DNA of 64,000 nucleotides from an uncultured Clostridia bacterium. GTDB lineage: Bacteria; Bacillota; Clostridia; TANB77; CAG-508. Made by a program: the position numbers and the translations under genes. Below, piece by piece: positions 17,735 to 26,749 of this stretch; positions within the stretch are counted from its first letter, which is position 1, and the number at the start of each line of letters is the position of its first letter. The notes beneath the pieces were generated by a model. That model saw nothing but the letters and a program-made list of their open reading frames with translations, ran no database searches and was not told where the DNA came from. The stretch covers positions 20,661 through 84,660 of the forward strand of contig CAPOZU010000008.1 of assembly GCA_948676835.1 (NCBI GenBank), written 5' to 3'.

Positions 17735-18736
17735 ATGAGAGAAAGTTATAGAGATAAGAGAAATAGGCAATCAAGAATTGCTAGAGAAAAAGAAAATGAT
17801 ATCGAAAATAGAAGAAAAAATCAAAGAAGAGAAAACGAAAGAAGAAAAGAAACTAGAAGAACAAATTCAGATAGAAGGCAAAATGAGAGAAGATTTGATG
17901 GATTAGATAGAAGAACTTCTCAAAGACGTTTTGGTACTGATAGAAGAAATGCAGAAAGAAGAGTTTTAGATGATAGAAGACAAAGCGATGAAGAAATTGA
18001 AGAAAATTCTTATGATGATGTTGTTGCAGGAAGAAACGCTGTACTTGAACTATTAAAATCAGAAAAAGATATAAATAAAATATATGTTGAAAATGGTGAA
18101 AGACATGGTTCAATTAATGAAATTATTGCTAGAGCAAAAGATGCAAGAATTGTATTAGTTGAAGTTGATAAATCAAAATTAGATCAAATGGCAGAAAATC
18201 ATCAAGGGGTTGTTGCTGTTGTTCCACCATTTAACTATTGCGAAGTTGAAGATATTTTAGAGATTGCCAAAAATAAAAATGAAGATCCATTTATTTTAAT
18301 TTTAGATGGAATAGAAGATCCACATAATTTAGGTTCAATAATAAGAACTGCTGAAACAGCTGGTGTTCATGGAATTATAATTCCGAAAAGAAGAAATGTA
18401 GCTGTAAATAGTACAGTTGTAAAAGTTTCAACAGGTGCTACAACATATGTTAAGATTGCAAGAGTAAACAATATAAATGATACAATAAGAAAGTTGAAAG
18501 ATGCTGGATTGTGGATAATTGGAACTGATGGGGATGCAGATACATTATACTATAATCAAGATTTAAAAGGTCCTTTAGGAATTATTATTGGAAGTGAAGG
18601 CTTTGGAATGAGTAAACTTGTAAAAGAAAATTCAGACATATTAATTAAAATTCCAATGAAAGGAAATATTACTTCTTTAAATGCTTCTGTATCAGCAGGA
18701 ATAGTAATTTACGAAGCTGTAAAACAAAGAATGTAA
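17735..18736 (+). CDS. rlmB: 23S rRNA 2'-O-methyltransferase (RlmB/TrmH family) with Arg-rich extension
   Basis: A 333-aa SPOUT methyltransferase. The catalytic part starts near residue 97 (VAGRNAVLELL) and includes the SpoU motifs LGSIIRTAETAG, IIIGSEGFGMS and IPMKGNITSLNASVS. RlmB-type enzymes methylate G2251 of 23S rRNA. The first 90 or so residues are an unusual Arg-rich, low-complexity extension with repeated RRxxxxRR spacing, not part of the core enzyme and probably RNA-binding. It starts 12 bases after lepA. Confidence 0.88.
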   Translation: MRESYRDKRNRQSRIAREKENDIENRRKNQRRENERRKETRRTNSDRRQNERRFDGLDRRTSQRRFGTDRRNAERRVLDDRRQSDEEIEENSYDDVVAGRNAVLELLKSEKDINKIYVENGERHGSINEIIARAKDARIVLVEVDKSKLDQMAENHQGVVAVVPPFNYCEVEDILEIAKNKNEDPFILILDGIEDPHNLGSIIRTAETAGVHGIIIPKRRNVAVNSTVVKVSTGATTYVKIARVNNINDTIRKLKDAGLWIIGTDGDADTLYYNQDLKGPLGIIIGSEGFGMSKLVKENSDILIKIPMKGNITSLNASVSAGIVIYEAVKQRM

Positions 18737-18745
18737 TAAAAACAC

Positions 18746-18774
18746 TTGCAATTTATTTTATAACGTGATAAAAT
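18746..18774 (+). promoter_or_regulatory. Promoter between rlmB and DUF1846 gene
   Basis: TTGCAA (18746-18751), 17-base spacer, TAAAAT (18769-18774). A terminator follows only about 20 bases downstream. Confidence 0.65.
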
Positions 18775-18797
18775 ATTTATGTCAAAAAAATGAATCG

Positions 18798-18841
18798 AAA
18801 CAGATTTAAAAAAAAAACCCTTTTTTTAAATCTGTTTTTTT
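18798..18841 (+). terminator. Intrinsic terminator just downstream of a promoter
   Basis: 17-bp stem (AAACAGATTTAAAAAAA with its complement, 18798-18814 and 18821-18837) plus a T tract. It lies between the promoter at 18746 and the gene at 18889, so it may act as an attenuator as well as ending the lepA-rlmB transcript. Confidence 0.8.
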
Positions 18842-18888
18842 GTATTTTGTAGGAATTTCTTGGAATAAATTAAATAGGAGATGTAGAA

Positions 18889-20361
18889 ATGGAATTAGCT
18901 TTTGATAATGAAAAATATCTAAAAATTCAAAAAGAAAAAATTGAAGAAAGAATAAGGATGTTTGATAACAAATTATATTTGGAATTTGGAGGAAAAATTT
19001 TTGATGATTATAATGCAAGTAGAGTATTACCAGGATTTAATTCAGATGCAAAAATAAAACTTTTGCAAGAATTTAAAGAAAATCTAGAAATAATATTTTG
19101 TATAAATGCAAATAATATTCAAAAAAATAAAATAAGAGCAGATTATGGAATTGGGTATGATGTAGAGCTTTTAAGACTAATAGAAAATATTTCAAAATTA
19201 GGAATTTCAATTAATAGTGTAGTAATTACAATGTATACAGGTCAAGAATCTGTTGAAAAATTGAAACAAACTTTGGAAAATAAAAATGTAAAAGTATATT
19301 TACATACCCCAACAAAAGGTTATCCAGATGATGTTGAAACAATTGCAAGTGAAGAAGGATATGGAAAAAATCCATATATAGAAACAACTAAAAAATTAGT
19401 AGTTGTCACAGCTCCAGGACCAAATAGTGGAAAACTTGGTACTTGTCTATCACAGTTATATCACGAATATAAAAGAGGAGTGAAAGCAGGTTATGCAAAA
19501 TTCGAAACATTTCCAGTTTGGGACTTACCACTTATGCATCCAGTAAACATATCTTATGAAGCTGCAACAGCAGATTTAGGAGATATAAATATGATAGATT
19601 CCTTCCATTTAGAAGAATATAATATAAAAGCGGTAAATTATAATAGAGATATTTCAGCATTTCCAATTTTAAAAAATATATTAAATAAAATAACAGGAAA
19701 AGATATATATAAATCTCCTACAGATATGGGAGTTAATATGATAAGTAAATGTATAATAAATGATGATGTGGCTGTAAAAGCTGCAAAGATGGAAATAATA
19801 AGAAGATATTATGCAAGCTTATGTGATTTCAAAAAAGGAATAGGAAATGAAGAAACTGTAGAAACTATTAAAAAATTAATGAATAATATTGGAATTACAA
19901 CTCAAGATAGAGAAATTGTAAAATATGCTTTAGAAAAATCTGAAAAAGAAAATGTAAACACAGTTGCTATAATGTTAGAAAATGGAAAAGTAATTACTGG
20001 TAAAGAATCAGAGCTATTAAGTGCTTCTAGTGCATTATTAATAAATACTATAAAAGAAATTTCTGGAATACCAGATGATGTATATTTACTTTCACCATCA
20101 GTGTTAGAATCTATTTTTAAACTAAAACAAAAAACATCTTATAAAAGAAATTACTCATTAAACTTACCAGAAGTTTTAATTGCATTAAGCATTTGTTCAA
20201 AAACAAATCCAATTATAGAAAAAACACTTGAAGCAATTGATAAACTAAGAGGATTAGAAGCACATAGTTCTTACATTATATCTCAATCAGAACAAAAAAT
20301 ATTAAAAAGTTTAGGAATAAATTTAACATGTGAACCAAAATTATTAGGATATGAAGAATAG
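18889..20361 (+). CDS. DUF1846 family protein
   Basis: A 490-aa protein of the DUF1846 family, recognised from its N terminus (FDNEKYLKIQKEKIEERI, LYLEFGGKIFDD, RVLPGF) and overall length. The family is conserved in Firmicutes and has no firmly established biochemical role. GGAG precedes ATG 18889. It is followed by pyrG after 19 bases and is probably co-transcribed. Confidence 0.88.
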   Translation: MELAFDNEKYLKIQKEKIEERIRMFDNKLYLEFGGKIFDDYNASRVLPGFNSDAKIKLLQEFKENLEIIFCINANNIQKNKIRADYGIGYDVELLRLIENISKLGISINSVVITMYTGQESVEKLKQTLENKNVKVYLHTPTKGYPDDVETIASEEGYGKNPYIETTKKLVVVTAPGPNSGKLGTCLSQLYHEYKRGVKAGYAKFETFPVWDLPLMHPVNISYEAATADLGDINMIDSFHLEEYNIKAVNYNRDISAFPILKNILNKITGKDIYKSPTDMGVNMISKCIINDDVAVKAAKMEIIRRYYASLCDFKKGIGNEETVETIKKLMNNIGITTQDREIVKYALEKSEKENVNTVAIMLENGKVITGKESELLSASSALLINTIKEISGIPDDVYLLSPSVLESIFKLKQKTSYKRNYSLNLPEVLIALSICSKTNPIIEKTLEAIDKLRGLEAHSSYIISQSEQKILKSLGINLTCEPKLLGYEE

Positions 20362-20380
20362 AAATTATGGGGGATAAAAA

Positions 20381-21979
20381 ATGAAAACAAAGTATATTTT
20401 TATTACAGGTGGAGTTGTTTCAGGACTTGGAAAAGGAATAACAGCATCATCACTTGGAAGGTTGTTAAAAAATAGAGGGTATAAGGTTATAAATCAAAAG
20501 TTTGATCCATATATAAATGTAGATCCAGGAACAATGAGCCCTTATGAACATGGAGAGGTTTTTGTAACAGACGATGGAGCAGAAACAGATTTAGATTTAG
20601 GTCATTATGAAAGATTTACAGATGTAAATTTAAATCAAAATTGTAGTATAAGTTCTGGTAAAATTTATCAAAATGTTATTAATAAAGAAAGAAGAGGAGA
20701 TTATTTAGGAAAAACTGTTCAAGTAATTCCTCATGTTACAAATGAGATAAAAGATAATATATATAGTTTTGATGGACAAGTAGATATTGTTATAACAGAA
20801 CTTGGTGGAACAATTGGAGATATTGAAAGTTTAGCTTTTGTTGAAGCAATTAGACAAGTTGGTTTAGAAAAAGATCCAGATGATGTTATATATATTCATG
20901 TAACATTACTTCCATACATAACAGGCTCAAATGAAATTAAATCAAAACCTACACAACACTCTGTAAAAGAATTACAAAGCTTTGGAATCAAACCTGATAT
21001 TTTAGTTTGTAGAACAGAAACAGAAATCCCTTCAGAAATAAGAGAAAAGTTAGCACTTTTCTGTAATGTAAGACCTGAAAATGTTATACCAAATCTTACA
21101 GCAGAAAATCTTTATGCAGTACCATTAATGTTAGAAAAAAATGGACTAGCAACAGCAGTATGTAAAAAATTAAAATTAAAAAAATTAAAACCACAAAATA
21201 AGAAATGGGAAGAACTAATAGAAAATATTAGGAACTTATCAGGAGAAGTGAATATTGCTTTAGTTGGTAAATATATGCATCTTCAAGATTCTTATTTATC
21301 AGTAGCAGAGAGTTTAAGACATGGTGGATTTGCAAATGGTGTAAAAGTAAATGTCGGATTTATTGATTCAGAAACAATAAATGAAGATAATGTAAAGGAT
21401 ATACTTGGAAAATATGATGGTATTTTAGTTCCTGGTGGATTTGGAAATAGAGGAATTGAAGGAAAAATAACAGCAATAAAGTATGCAAGAGAAAATAATG
21501 TGCCATTTCTAGGAATTTGTTTAGGAATGCAAATGGCTGTTGTAGAATTTTGTAGAAATGTGTTAAATTTAAAAGATGCAAATTCAGCGGAATTTAGTAC
21601 TACAACTCTAAATCCAGTTATACATATAATGGAAACACAAAAAACAGTTACTGAAAAAGGTGGAACAATGAGACTTGGAAGCTATCCATGTAAGATAAAA
21701 AAAGATAGCTTAGCATATGAAATTTATAAACAAGAAAATATTGATGAAAGACACAGACATAGATATGAATATAATAATGATTATAAAGAAAAACTAGAAA
21801 ATGCAGGACTTATTTGTTCAGGAACATCACCAGATGGAAGTTTAGTTGAAATTGTTGAATATACAAATCACCCATTTTTTATCGCAGGACAATTTCACCC
21901 AGAATTTAAATCAAGACCAGATAAACCTGCTCCATTATTTAAAGCATTAATAAAAGCGGCAAAAGAGTATAAAAAATAA
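20381..21979 (+). CDS. pyrG: CTP synthase
   Basis: A 532-aa enzyme making CTP from UTP, ATP and glutamine. The N-terminal synthetase domain shows FITGGVVSGLGKGITASSLG with the P-loop and DPYINVDPGTMSPYEHGEV. The C-terminal class I glutamine amidotransferase domain shows GICLGMQ with the nucleophilic Cys and HPEFKSRP with the catalytic His-Glu. Complete. Confidence 0.98.
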   Translation: MKTKYIFITGGVVSGLGKGITASSLGRLLKNRGYKVINQKFDPYINVDPGTMSPYEHGEVFVTDDGAETDLDLGHYERFTDVNLNQNCSISSGKIYQNVINKERRGDYLGKTVQVIPHVTNEIKDNIYSFDGQVDIVITELGGTIGDIESLAFVEAIRQVGLEKDPDDVIYIHVTLLPYITGSNEIKSKPTQHSVKELQSFGIKPDILVCRTETEIPSEIREKLALFCNVRPENVIPNLTAENLYAVPLMLEKNGLATAVCKKLKLKKLKPQNKKWEELIENIRNLSGEVNIALVGKYMHLQDSYLSVAESLRHGGFANGVKVNVGFIDSETINEDNVKDILGKYDGILVPGGFGNRGIEGKITAIKYARENNVPFLGICLGMQMAVVEFCRNVLNLKDANSAEFSTTTLNPVIHIMETQKTVTEKGGTMRLGSYPCKIKKDSLAYEIYKQENIDERHRHRYEYNNDYKEKLENAGLICSGTSPDGSLVEIVEYTNHPFFIAGQFHPEFKSRPDKPAPLFKALIKAAKEYKK

Positions 21980-22005
21980 TTAAAACAAAGGAAGATACTA
22001 GAATT

Positions 22006-22722
22006 ATGATGAAATTAGTTTTTATGCAAGAAGAAAACTCTAATAATAAAGTTATTGAATCTAAGCATTTGGGAAATGATACAATCTTCAAAAAATATAC
22101 TGTTCAAGAAGGAGATATTATAAGAATAAAAGAAAATGAAATTGTGTTATTAATAAAAAAAGGAATGTTGTTAGATTTAAAAGAAGATAAAGGTGAATAC
22201 TTTGTAGATAATCCAATTATTGTAGATAAAGAAACTGTGCAAGAACTAAAAAATGTAGTTATTAGAAAATCTGAAAATGAAAAATTATGTGTTTTATTTA
22301 TAAATGTAGATATAATAAAAAGCAATAAATATATATTTAATGATCCAATAAAATATACAAATTGGGAAAATGGAGAATTATCAGAAGTATATATAAAAAT
22401 TGAAGGATTATATGATTTCAAAATAGAAAATCCGAAAAAGTTTATAGGTCAAGTAATTGGGTTAAGAAGTATTTATACAAAACAGGAATTAGTTGAAAGA
22501 ATAAGAAAATATGTTTTAAGTTCTATAGAAGAAGGAATAAACCAAGTATCTAAAGAATATAAATTAGATGTGAAAGATTTGCCAGAATATTCTAAAAAAT
22601 TAGAGATAGAATTAAAACAAAATAAATATGATGAGAAGCTTAGTGAATATGGGGTTATGATAACATATTTTGATATTACTAAGCTTGAAGTAGCAAATAA
22701 AAAAAGAAAATTTTTTAAATAA
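22006..22722 (+). CDS. SPFH/band-7-like protein
   Basis: A 238-aa protein resembling the SPFH-domain proteins often called virion-core or YdjI-like: an N-terminal beta-rich barrel with an exposed loop (GDIIRIKENEIVLLIKKG) then a helical segment (QELVERIRKYVLSSIEEGIN). There is no membrane segment. It lies between pyrG and groES. The assignment is tentative. Confidence 0.5.
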   Translation: MMKLVFMQEENSNNKVIESKHLGNDTIFKKYTVQEGDIIRIKENEIVLLIKKGMLLDLKEDKGEYFVDNPIIVDKETVQELKNVVIRKSENEKLCVLFINVDIIKSNKYIFNDPIKYTNWENGELSEVYIKIEGLYDFKIENPKKFIGQVIGLRSIYTKQELVERIRKYVLSSIEEGINQVSKEYKLDVKDLPEYSKKLEIELKQNKYDEKLSEYGVMITYFDITKLEVANKKRKFFK

Positions 22723-22726
22723 TCTA

Positions 22727-22753
22727 TTGACAATTAATGGAATAGGGTATAAA
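22727..22753 (+). promoter_or_regulatory. groESL promoter
   Basis: TTGACA (22727-22732) and TATAAA (22748-22753) directly upstream of the CIRCE operator. The spacer is 15 bases with this -10, or 17 if TAAATT at 22750 is used. Confidence 0.7.
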
Positions 22754-22756
22754 TTA

Positions 22757-22783
22757 TTAGCAGTCATAAAAAGTGACTGCTAA
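22757..22783 (+). promoter_or_regulatory. CIRCE operator (HrcA binding site), variant
   Basis: TTAGCAGTC, 9-base spacer, GACTGCTAA. The perfect 9-bp inverted repeat matches CIRCE (TTAGCACTC-N9-GAGTGCTAA) except for a compensated C/G swap in each arm. It implies HrcA repression and heat induction of groESL. Confidence 0.9.
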
Positions 22784-22808
22784 AATTATTAGATGGGAGG
22801 AATTATTT

Positions 22809-23093
22809 ATGATAAAACCATTAACAGATAGAGTGTTAATAAAAATGGTAGAAGCAGAAGAAACAACAAAAAGCGGAATAATATTAACTTCTGGTTCTCA
22901 AGAAAAACCACAAATAGCAGAGGTTATAGAAGTTGGTCCAGGTGGAAAGGACGAAAATGGATTAAACGTAGAAATGCAAGTTAAAAAAGGAGATAAAGTA
23001 ATTACTAATAAATATTCAGGAACAGAAGTAAAATATCAAGGTGTTGATTATATTATTGTTAGACAATCTGATATTCTTGCAATAGTAGAATAA
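22809..23093 (+). CDS. groES: Co-chaperonin GroES
   Basis: A 94-aa Hsp10 (MIKPLTDRVLIKMVEAEE, mobile loop KSGIILTSGSQEKP). ATG 22809 is chosen over upstream in-frame starts because GGGAGG lies 8 bases before it and the family begins MxxxPLxDRV. It caps the GroEL chamber. It is 20 bases upstream of groEL under the CIRCE-controlled promoter. Confidence 0.96.
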   Translation: MIKPLTDRVLIKMVEAEETTKSGIILTSGSQEKPQIAEVIEVGPGGKDENGLNVEMQVKKGDKVITNKYSGTEVKYQGVDYIIVRQSDILAIVE

Positions 23094-23113
23094 AATTTCA
23101 GGAGGTAAAAATA

Positions 23114-24745
23114 ATGAGTAAAGAAATTATATATGGTGAAGATGCTAGAAAAAAATTATTAGAAGGTGTTAATAAATTAGCAGACACTGTAAAAGTTACA
23201 TTAGGTCCAAAAGGAAGAAATGTTGTATTAGATAAAAGTTTTGGAGCACCACTTATTACAAATGATGGTGTTACAATTGCTAAAGAAATAGAATTAGATG
23301 ATAGCTTTGAGAATATGGGAGCTAGCTTAGTAAAAGAAGTATCTACCAAAACAAATGATGTTGCAGGAGATGGAACAACTACAGCAACTGTTTTAGCACA
23401 AGTTATGTTAAAAGAAGGAGTTAAAAATGTTGCTGCTGGTGGAGATGTTTTATCAATAAAAAGAGGAATGGATAAAGCAACATCAAAAGCAGTTGAAGAA
23501 TTAAAGAAAATTAGTTCACCAATTAGCGGAAAAGAAGATATTGCAAGAGTTGCAAGTATTTCTGCTAATAGTGAAGAAATAGGTACTTTAATTGCAGATG
23601 CAATGGAAAAAGTTTCTAAAGATGGAGTAATAACAATCGAAGAATCAAAAACTTCATCAACAAATGTAAATGTTGTAGAAGGTATGCAATTTGATAAAGG
23701 ATATGTTTCTCCATATATGGTTACAGATACAGAAAAAATGGAAGCTGTAATGGATAATCCATATATATTGATAACAGATAAGAAAATTTCAAATATTCAA
23801 GAAATATTACCACTATTAGAAGAATTATCACAGCAAGGTGGAAAACTTGTGATAATTGCAGATGATTTTGAAAATGAAGCATTATCAACATTAATATTAA
23901 ACAAATTAAGAGGAATTTTAAATGTTGTTGGTGTTAAAGCTCCTGGATTTGGAGATAAGAGAAAAGAAATGCTAGAAGATTTAGCTGTATTAACAGGTGG
24001 AGAAGTTATTACATCAGAACTTGGATTGGATTTAAAAGAAACAACATTAGCACAACTTGGTAGAGCAAAACAAGTAAAATGTACAAAAGAAAATTGCATA
24101 GTTGTTGATGGAATGGGAGATAAGAAAGCACTAGAAACTAGAATTTCTCAAATTAGACATAATATAGATGAAACAAAATCAAGCTATGACAAAGAAAATC
24201 TTCAAGAACGTTTAGCAAAACTTGCAGGTGGAGTTGCAGTAATAGAAGTTGGAGCTGCTACAGAAATCGAAATGAAAGAAAAGAAATTAAGAATTGAAGA
24301 TGCATTATCAGCAACAAAAGCTGCAGTTGAAGAAGGAATATTACCAGGTGGTGGAACAGCATATGTTAATGTAATTCCGGAAGTTGAGAAGTTATTAACT
24401 GAAGTTTCTGAAGGCGAAAAAATAGGTGTAAAAATCATATTAAAAGCATTAGAAGAACCAGTTAAACAAATTGCTACAAATGCTGGATTAGAAGGCTCTG
24501 TAATATTGGATAAAGTAAAAGCAAGTAAACCAGGTGTTGGATTTGATGCTGCAAAAGAACAATATGTAGACATGAAAAAAGAAGGTATAGTTGATCCTAC
24601 TAAAGTTACTCGTTCAGCTCTTCAAAATGCAGAAAGTGTTGCATCTATGATATTAACAACTGAAAGTATAGTTACAGAAAAGAAAGAAAAAAATTGTGGA
24701 TGTGGAAATAACTCATCAATGCCAGATATGGGTGGAATATATTAA
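23114..24745 (+). CDS. groEL: Chaperonin GroEL
   Basis: A 543-aa Hsp60 with the ATP-binding motif GDGTTTATVLAQ and typical apical and equatorial domains. The C-terminal tail is KNCGCGNNSSMPDMGGIY, so the usual GGM repeats are replaced by a short Cys/Gly/Asn segment. AGGAGGT precedes the ATG. It is followed by a terminator. Confidence 0.98.
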   Translation: MSKEIIYGEDARKKLLEGVNKLADTVKVTLGPKGRNVVLDKSFGAPLITNDGVTIAKEIELDDSFENMGASLVKEVSTKTNDVAGDGTTTATVLAQVMLKEGVKNVAAGGDVLSIKRGMDKATSKAVEELKKISSPISGKEDIARVASISANSEEIGTLIADAMEKVSKDGVITIEESKTSSTNVNVVEGMQFDKGYVSPYMVTDTEKMEAVMDNPYILITDKKISNIQEILPLLEELSQQGGKLVIIADDFENEALSTLILNKLRGILNVVGVKAPGFGDKRKEMLEDLAVLTGGEVITSELGLDLKETTLAQLGRAKQVKCTKENCIVVDGMGDKKALETRISQIRHNIDETKSSYDKENLQERLAKLAGGVAVIEVGAATEIEMKEKKLRIEDALSATKAAVEEGILPGGGTAYVNVIPEVEKLLTEVSEGEKIGVKIILKALEEPVKQIATNAGLEGSVILDKVKASKPGVGFDAAKEQYVDMKKEGIVDPTKVTRSALQNAESVASMILTTESIVTEKKEKNCGCGNNSSMPDMGGIY

Positions 24746-24750
24746 TAGAA

Positions 24751-24785
24751 AGTGCACATAATGTAAAAATTATGTGCACTTTTTG
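24751..24785 (+). terminator. groEL terminator
   Basis: Perfect 12-bp stem AGTGCACATAAT/ATTATGTGCACT (24751-24762, 24769-24780) followed by TTTTTG. Confidence 0.9.
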
Positions 24786-24804
24786 TGAAAAGCCCTAATA
24801 TTGC

Positions 24805-24833
24805 TTGATTTTTGAAAAAATGTATTATAAAAT
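24805..24833 (+). promoter_or_regulatory. Promoter of pckG
   Basis: TTGATT (24805-24810), 17-base spacer, TAAAAT (24828-24833), between the groEL terminator and pckG. Confidence 0.65.
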
Positions 24834-24905
24834 TCGTATCGGTTTTCATTTTACTAAGATGGCCAAGCAATTGCTGGTCAATACATTAAAAAGGAGTGCT
24901 TTAAA

Positions 24906-26678
24906 ATGAACAAACAGATCAGAAACAAATTCGCAGGTGAATGGATTAATCGGATGATTGAGTTAACCAATCCTGCAAAAGTGGTTTTAATTGATGGCTC
25001 TGAAGAGCAGAAGAAAAAAATCACGGCAGAAGCTGTTGAAGCTGGAGAATTGATTACCTTAAATCAAAATCTGATGCCAGGCTGCTATTTGAGAAGGAGT
25101 AATCCAAACGATGTAGCTAGAGTTGAAGAACGTACGTTTATCTGTACTGATGAACAAAAGGAGGCTGGTCCAACCAATAATTGGGCTTATGCACCTGAAA
25201 TGTACGACAAAATGCATATTCTTTTCAAAGATTCTATGAAGGGAAAGACTATGTATATTATTCCGTATTTGATGGGACCATATGATTCTGAATTCTCTAA
25301 GGTTGGATTCGAATTAACAGATTCCAGATATGTTGTTCTCAGCATGCTTATTATGGCAAGATGTGGGCAAAGAGTTCTTGATGAACTTGGTAGCAGCAAT
25401 GAGTTTGTAAAAGGCTTACATTCTGTTGGTACTATGAATGCAGAAGAACGCTATATTTGCCATTTTCCAAAGGATAGGACAATTTATAGCTTTAATTCGG
25501 AATACGGTGGAAATGTTCTTCAGGGGAAAAAATGCTTTTCCCTTCGGATTGCATCAAGTGTGGCTAGGCAAGAAAAATGGCTTGCAGAGCATATGCTGAT
25601 TTTGGCAATAAAAAAACCGAGTGGAGAAAAAGTTTATGTAGCTGCAGCATTTCCGTCTGCTTGCGGAAAAACTAACTTGGCAATGTTAATCCCGCCTCAG
25701 AAATATATTGATGAGGGATATGAAGTTACTACATTGGGAGATGATATTGCATGGTTAAGAATAGGCAATGATGGAAGATTGTATGCTATTAATCCGGAAT
25801 ATGGTTTCTTTGGCGTAGCACCTGGAACTAATGCAAAATCAAATTTTAATGCGTTGGAATCAACTCGTAAAAACACAATTTTTACAAATGTTGCTCTTAA
25901 CAAAGATGATAACACTGTATGGTGGGAAGGTCTTACTAAAATTCCTCCTCAAAATGCAATTGATTGGAAAGGAAAAGAGTGGACCGATAAAGAAAATGTA
26001 AAAGGAGCACATCCAAATTCGCGCTTTACTGCACCTATTGAAAATTGTCCGAGTCTTGATGAAGATTACAATTCTCCGAAAGGTGTACCGATTTCTGCAA
26101 TTATTTTCGGAGGAAGAAGAGCAAAAGTAATGCCTCTTGTGATGCAGTCTTTTAATTGGAATCACGGAGTATTTCTGGGATCTTCTATGGGTTCTGAAAC
26201 TACTGCTGCAACTACTGGAAAAGTAGGTGTAACAAGAAGAGATCCTATGGCTATGTTGCCTTTTATTGGCTACAATATTTCAGACTATTTTAATCATTGG
26301 CTCACTATGGGAGCTTTGCTTGGAGAAAAAGCACCGCTCATTTTCAATGTGAACTGGTTTAGAACTGATGACGAAGGAAACTTCATTTGGCCGGGATTTG
26401 GTGAAAACTTCAGAGTTTTGAAGTGGATTATTGGAAGATGTGATTGTTCTGAGAATGAAAATGTGAAAAAAACCGAGATCGGTTTGCTTCCTAAAGAAAT
26501 CGATTTTGATGGAATAGATGTTCCTGATGATGTAAGAGAAGAATTGTTTAACGTAGATAAAGAAATCTGGTTGTCAGAGTTTAATGAAATCAGAGAATTC
26601 TACGATAAATTAGATTATATTCCTCTTGGGCTGAAAAATGAACTCGAATTTCTGAAATTAAGGTTAGAAAACATGTAA
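24906..26678 (+). CDS. pckG: Phosphoenolpyruvate carboxykinase, GTP type; atypical codon use
   Basis: A 590-aa GTP-dependent PEPCK (oxaloacetate + GTP to PEP + GDP + CO2). The kinase loop FPSACGKTNLAML is the GTP-type P-loop; GDDIAWLR and the C-terminal nucleotide-binding residues are present. Composition differs from the neighbours: more G/C-ending codons and CGC, plus two in-frame CGG codons (24951 and 25545) that must be read as ordinary triplets for the protein to be whole. In FSLRIAS the CGG specifies Arg, as I recall for this family. With its own promoter and terminator this looks like a recently acquired unit. If CGGA were read as four bases, translation would stop at once (TGA 24955). 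Confidence 0.93.
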   Translation: MNKQIRNKFAGEWINRMIELTNPAKVVLIDGSEEQKKKITAEAVEAGELITLNQNLMPGCYLRRSNPNDVARVEERTFICTDEQKEAGPTNNWAYAPEMYDKMHILFKDSMKGKTMYIIPYLMGPYDSEFSKVGFELTDSRYVVLSMLIMARCGQRVLDELGSSNEFVKGLHSVGTMNAEERYICHFPKDRTIYSFNSEYGGNVLQGKKCFSLRIASSVARQEKWLAEHMLILAIKKPSGEKVYVAAAFPSACGKTNLAMLIPPQKYIDEGYEVTTLGDDIAWLRIGNDGRLYAINPEYGFFGVAPGTNAKSNFNALESTRKNTIFTNVALNKDDNTVWWEGLTKIPPQNAIDWKGKEWTDKENVKGAHPNSRFTAPIENCPSLDEDYNSPKGVPISAIIFGGRRAKVMPLVMQSFNWNHGVFLGSSMGSETTAATTGKVGVTRRDPMAMLPFIGYNISDYFNHWLTMGALLGEKAPLIFNVNWFRTDDEGNFIWPGFGENFRVLKWIIGRCDCSENENVKKTEIGLLPKEIDFDGIDVPDDVREELFNVDKEIWLSEFNEIREFYDKLDYIPLGLKNELEFLKLRLENM

Positions 26679-26709
26679 AAGTAACTCTAAAAAAATAAAC
26701 AATATGTTT

Positions 26710-26747
26710 AAACTCCCTGATACACAAGTGTATCAGGGAGTTTTTTT
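26710..26747. terminator. Bidirectional terminator between pckG and a minus-strand mini-gene
   Basis: Perfect 16-bp stem (26710-26725 with 26728-26743), T tract on the right and A-rich on the left, so it can terminate both the plus-strand pckG and the convergent small gene at 26750-26881. Confidence 0.9.
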
Positions 26748-26749
26748 AA

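Noticed and set aside
24202..24573. Long minus-strand open frames opposite groEL, lysS, ftsK and others
   Set aside because: They are shadows of strongly conserved plus-strand genes, with no RBS and unlikely amino-acid composition.
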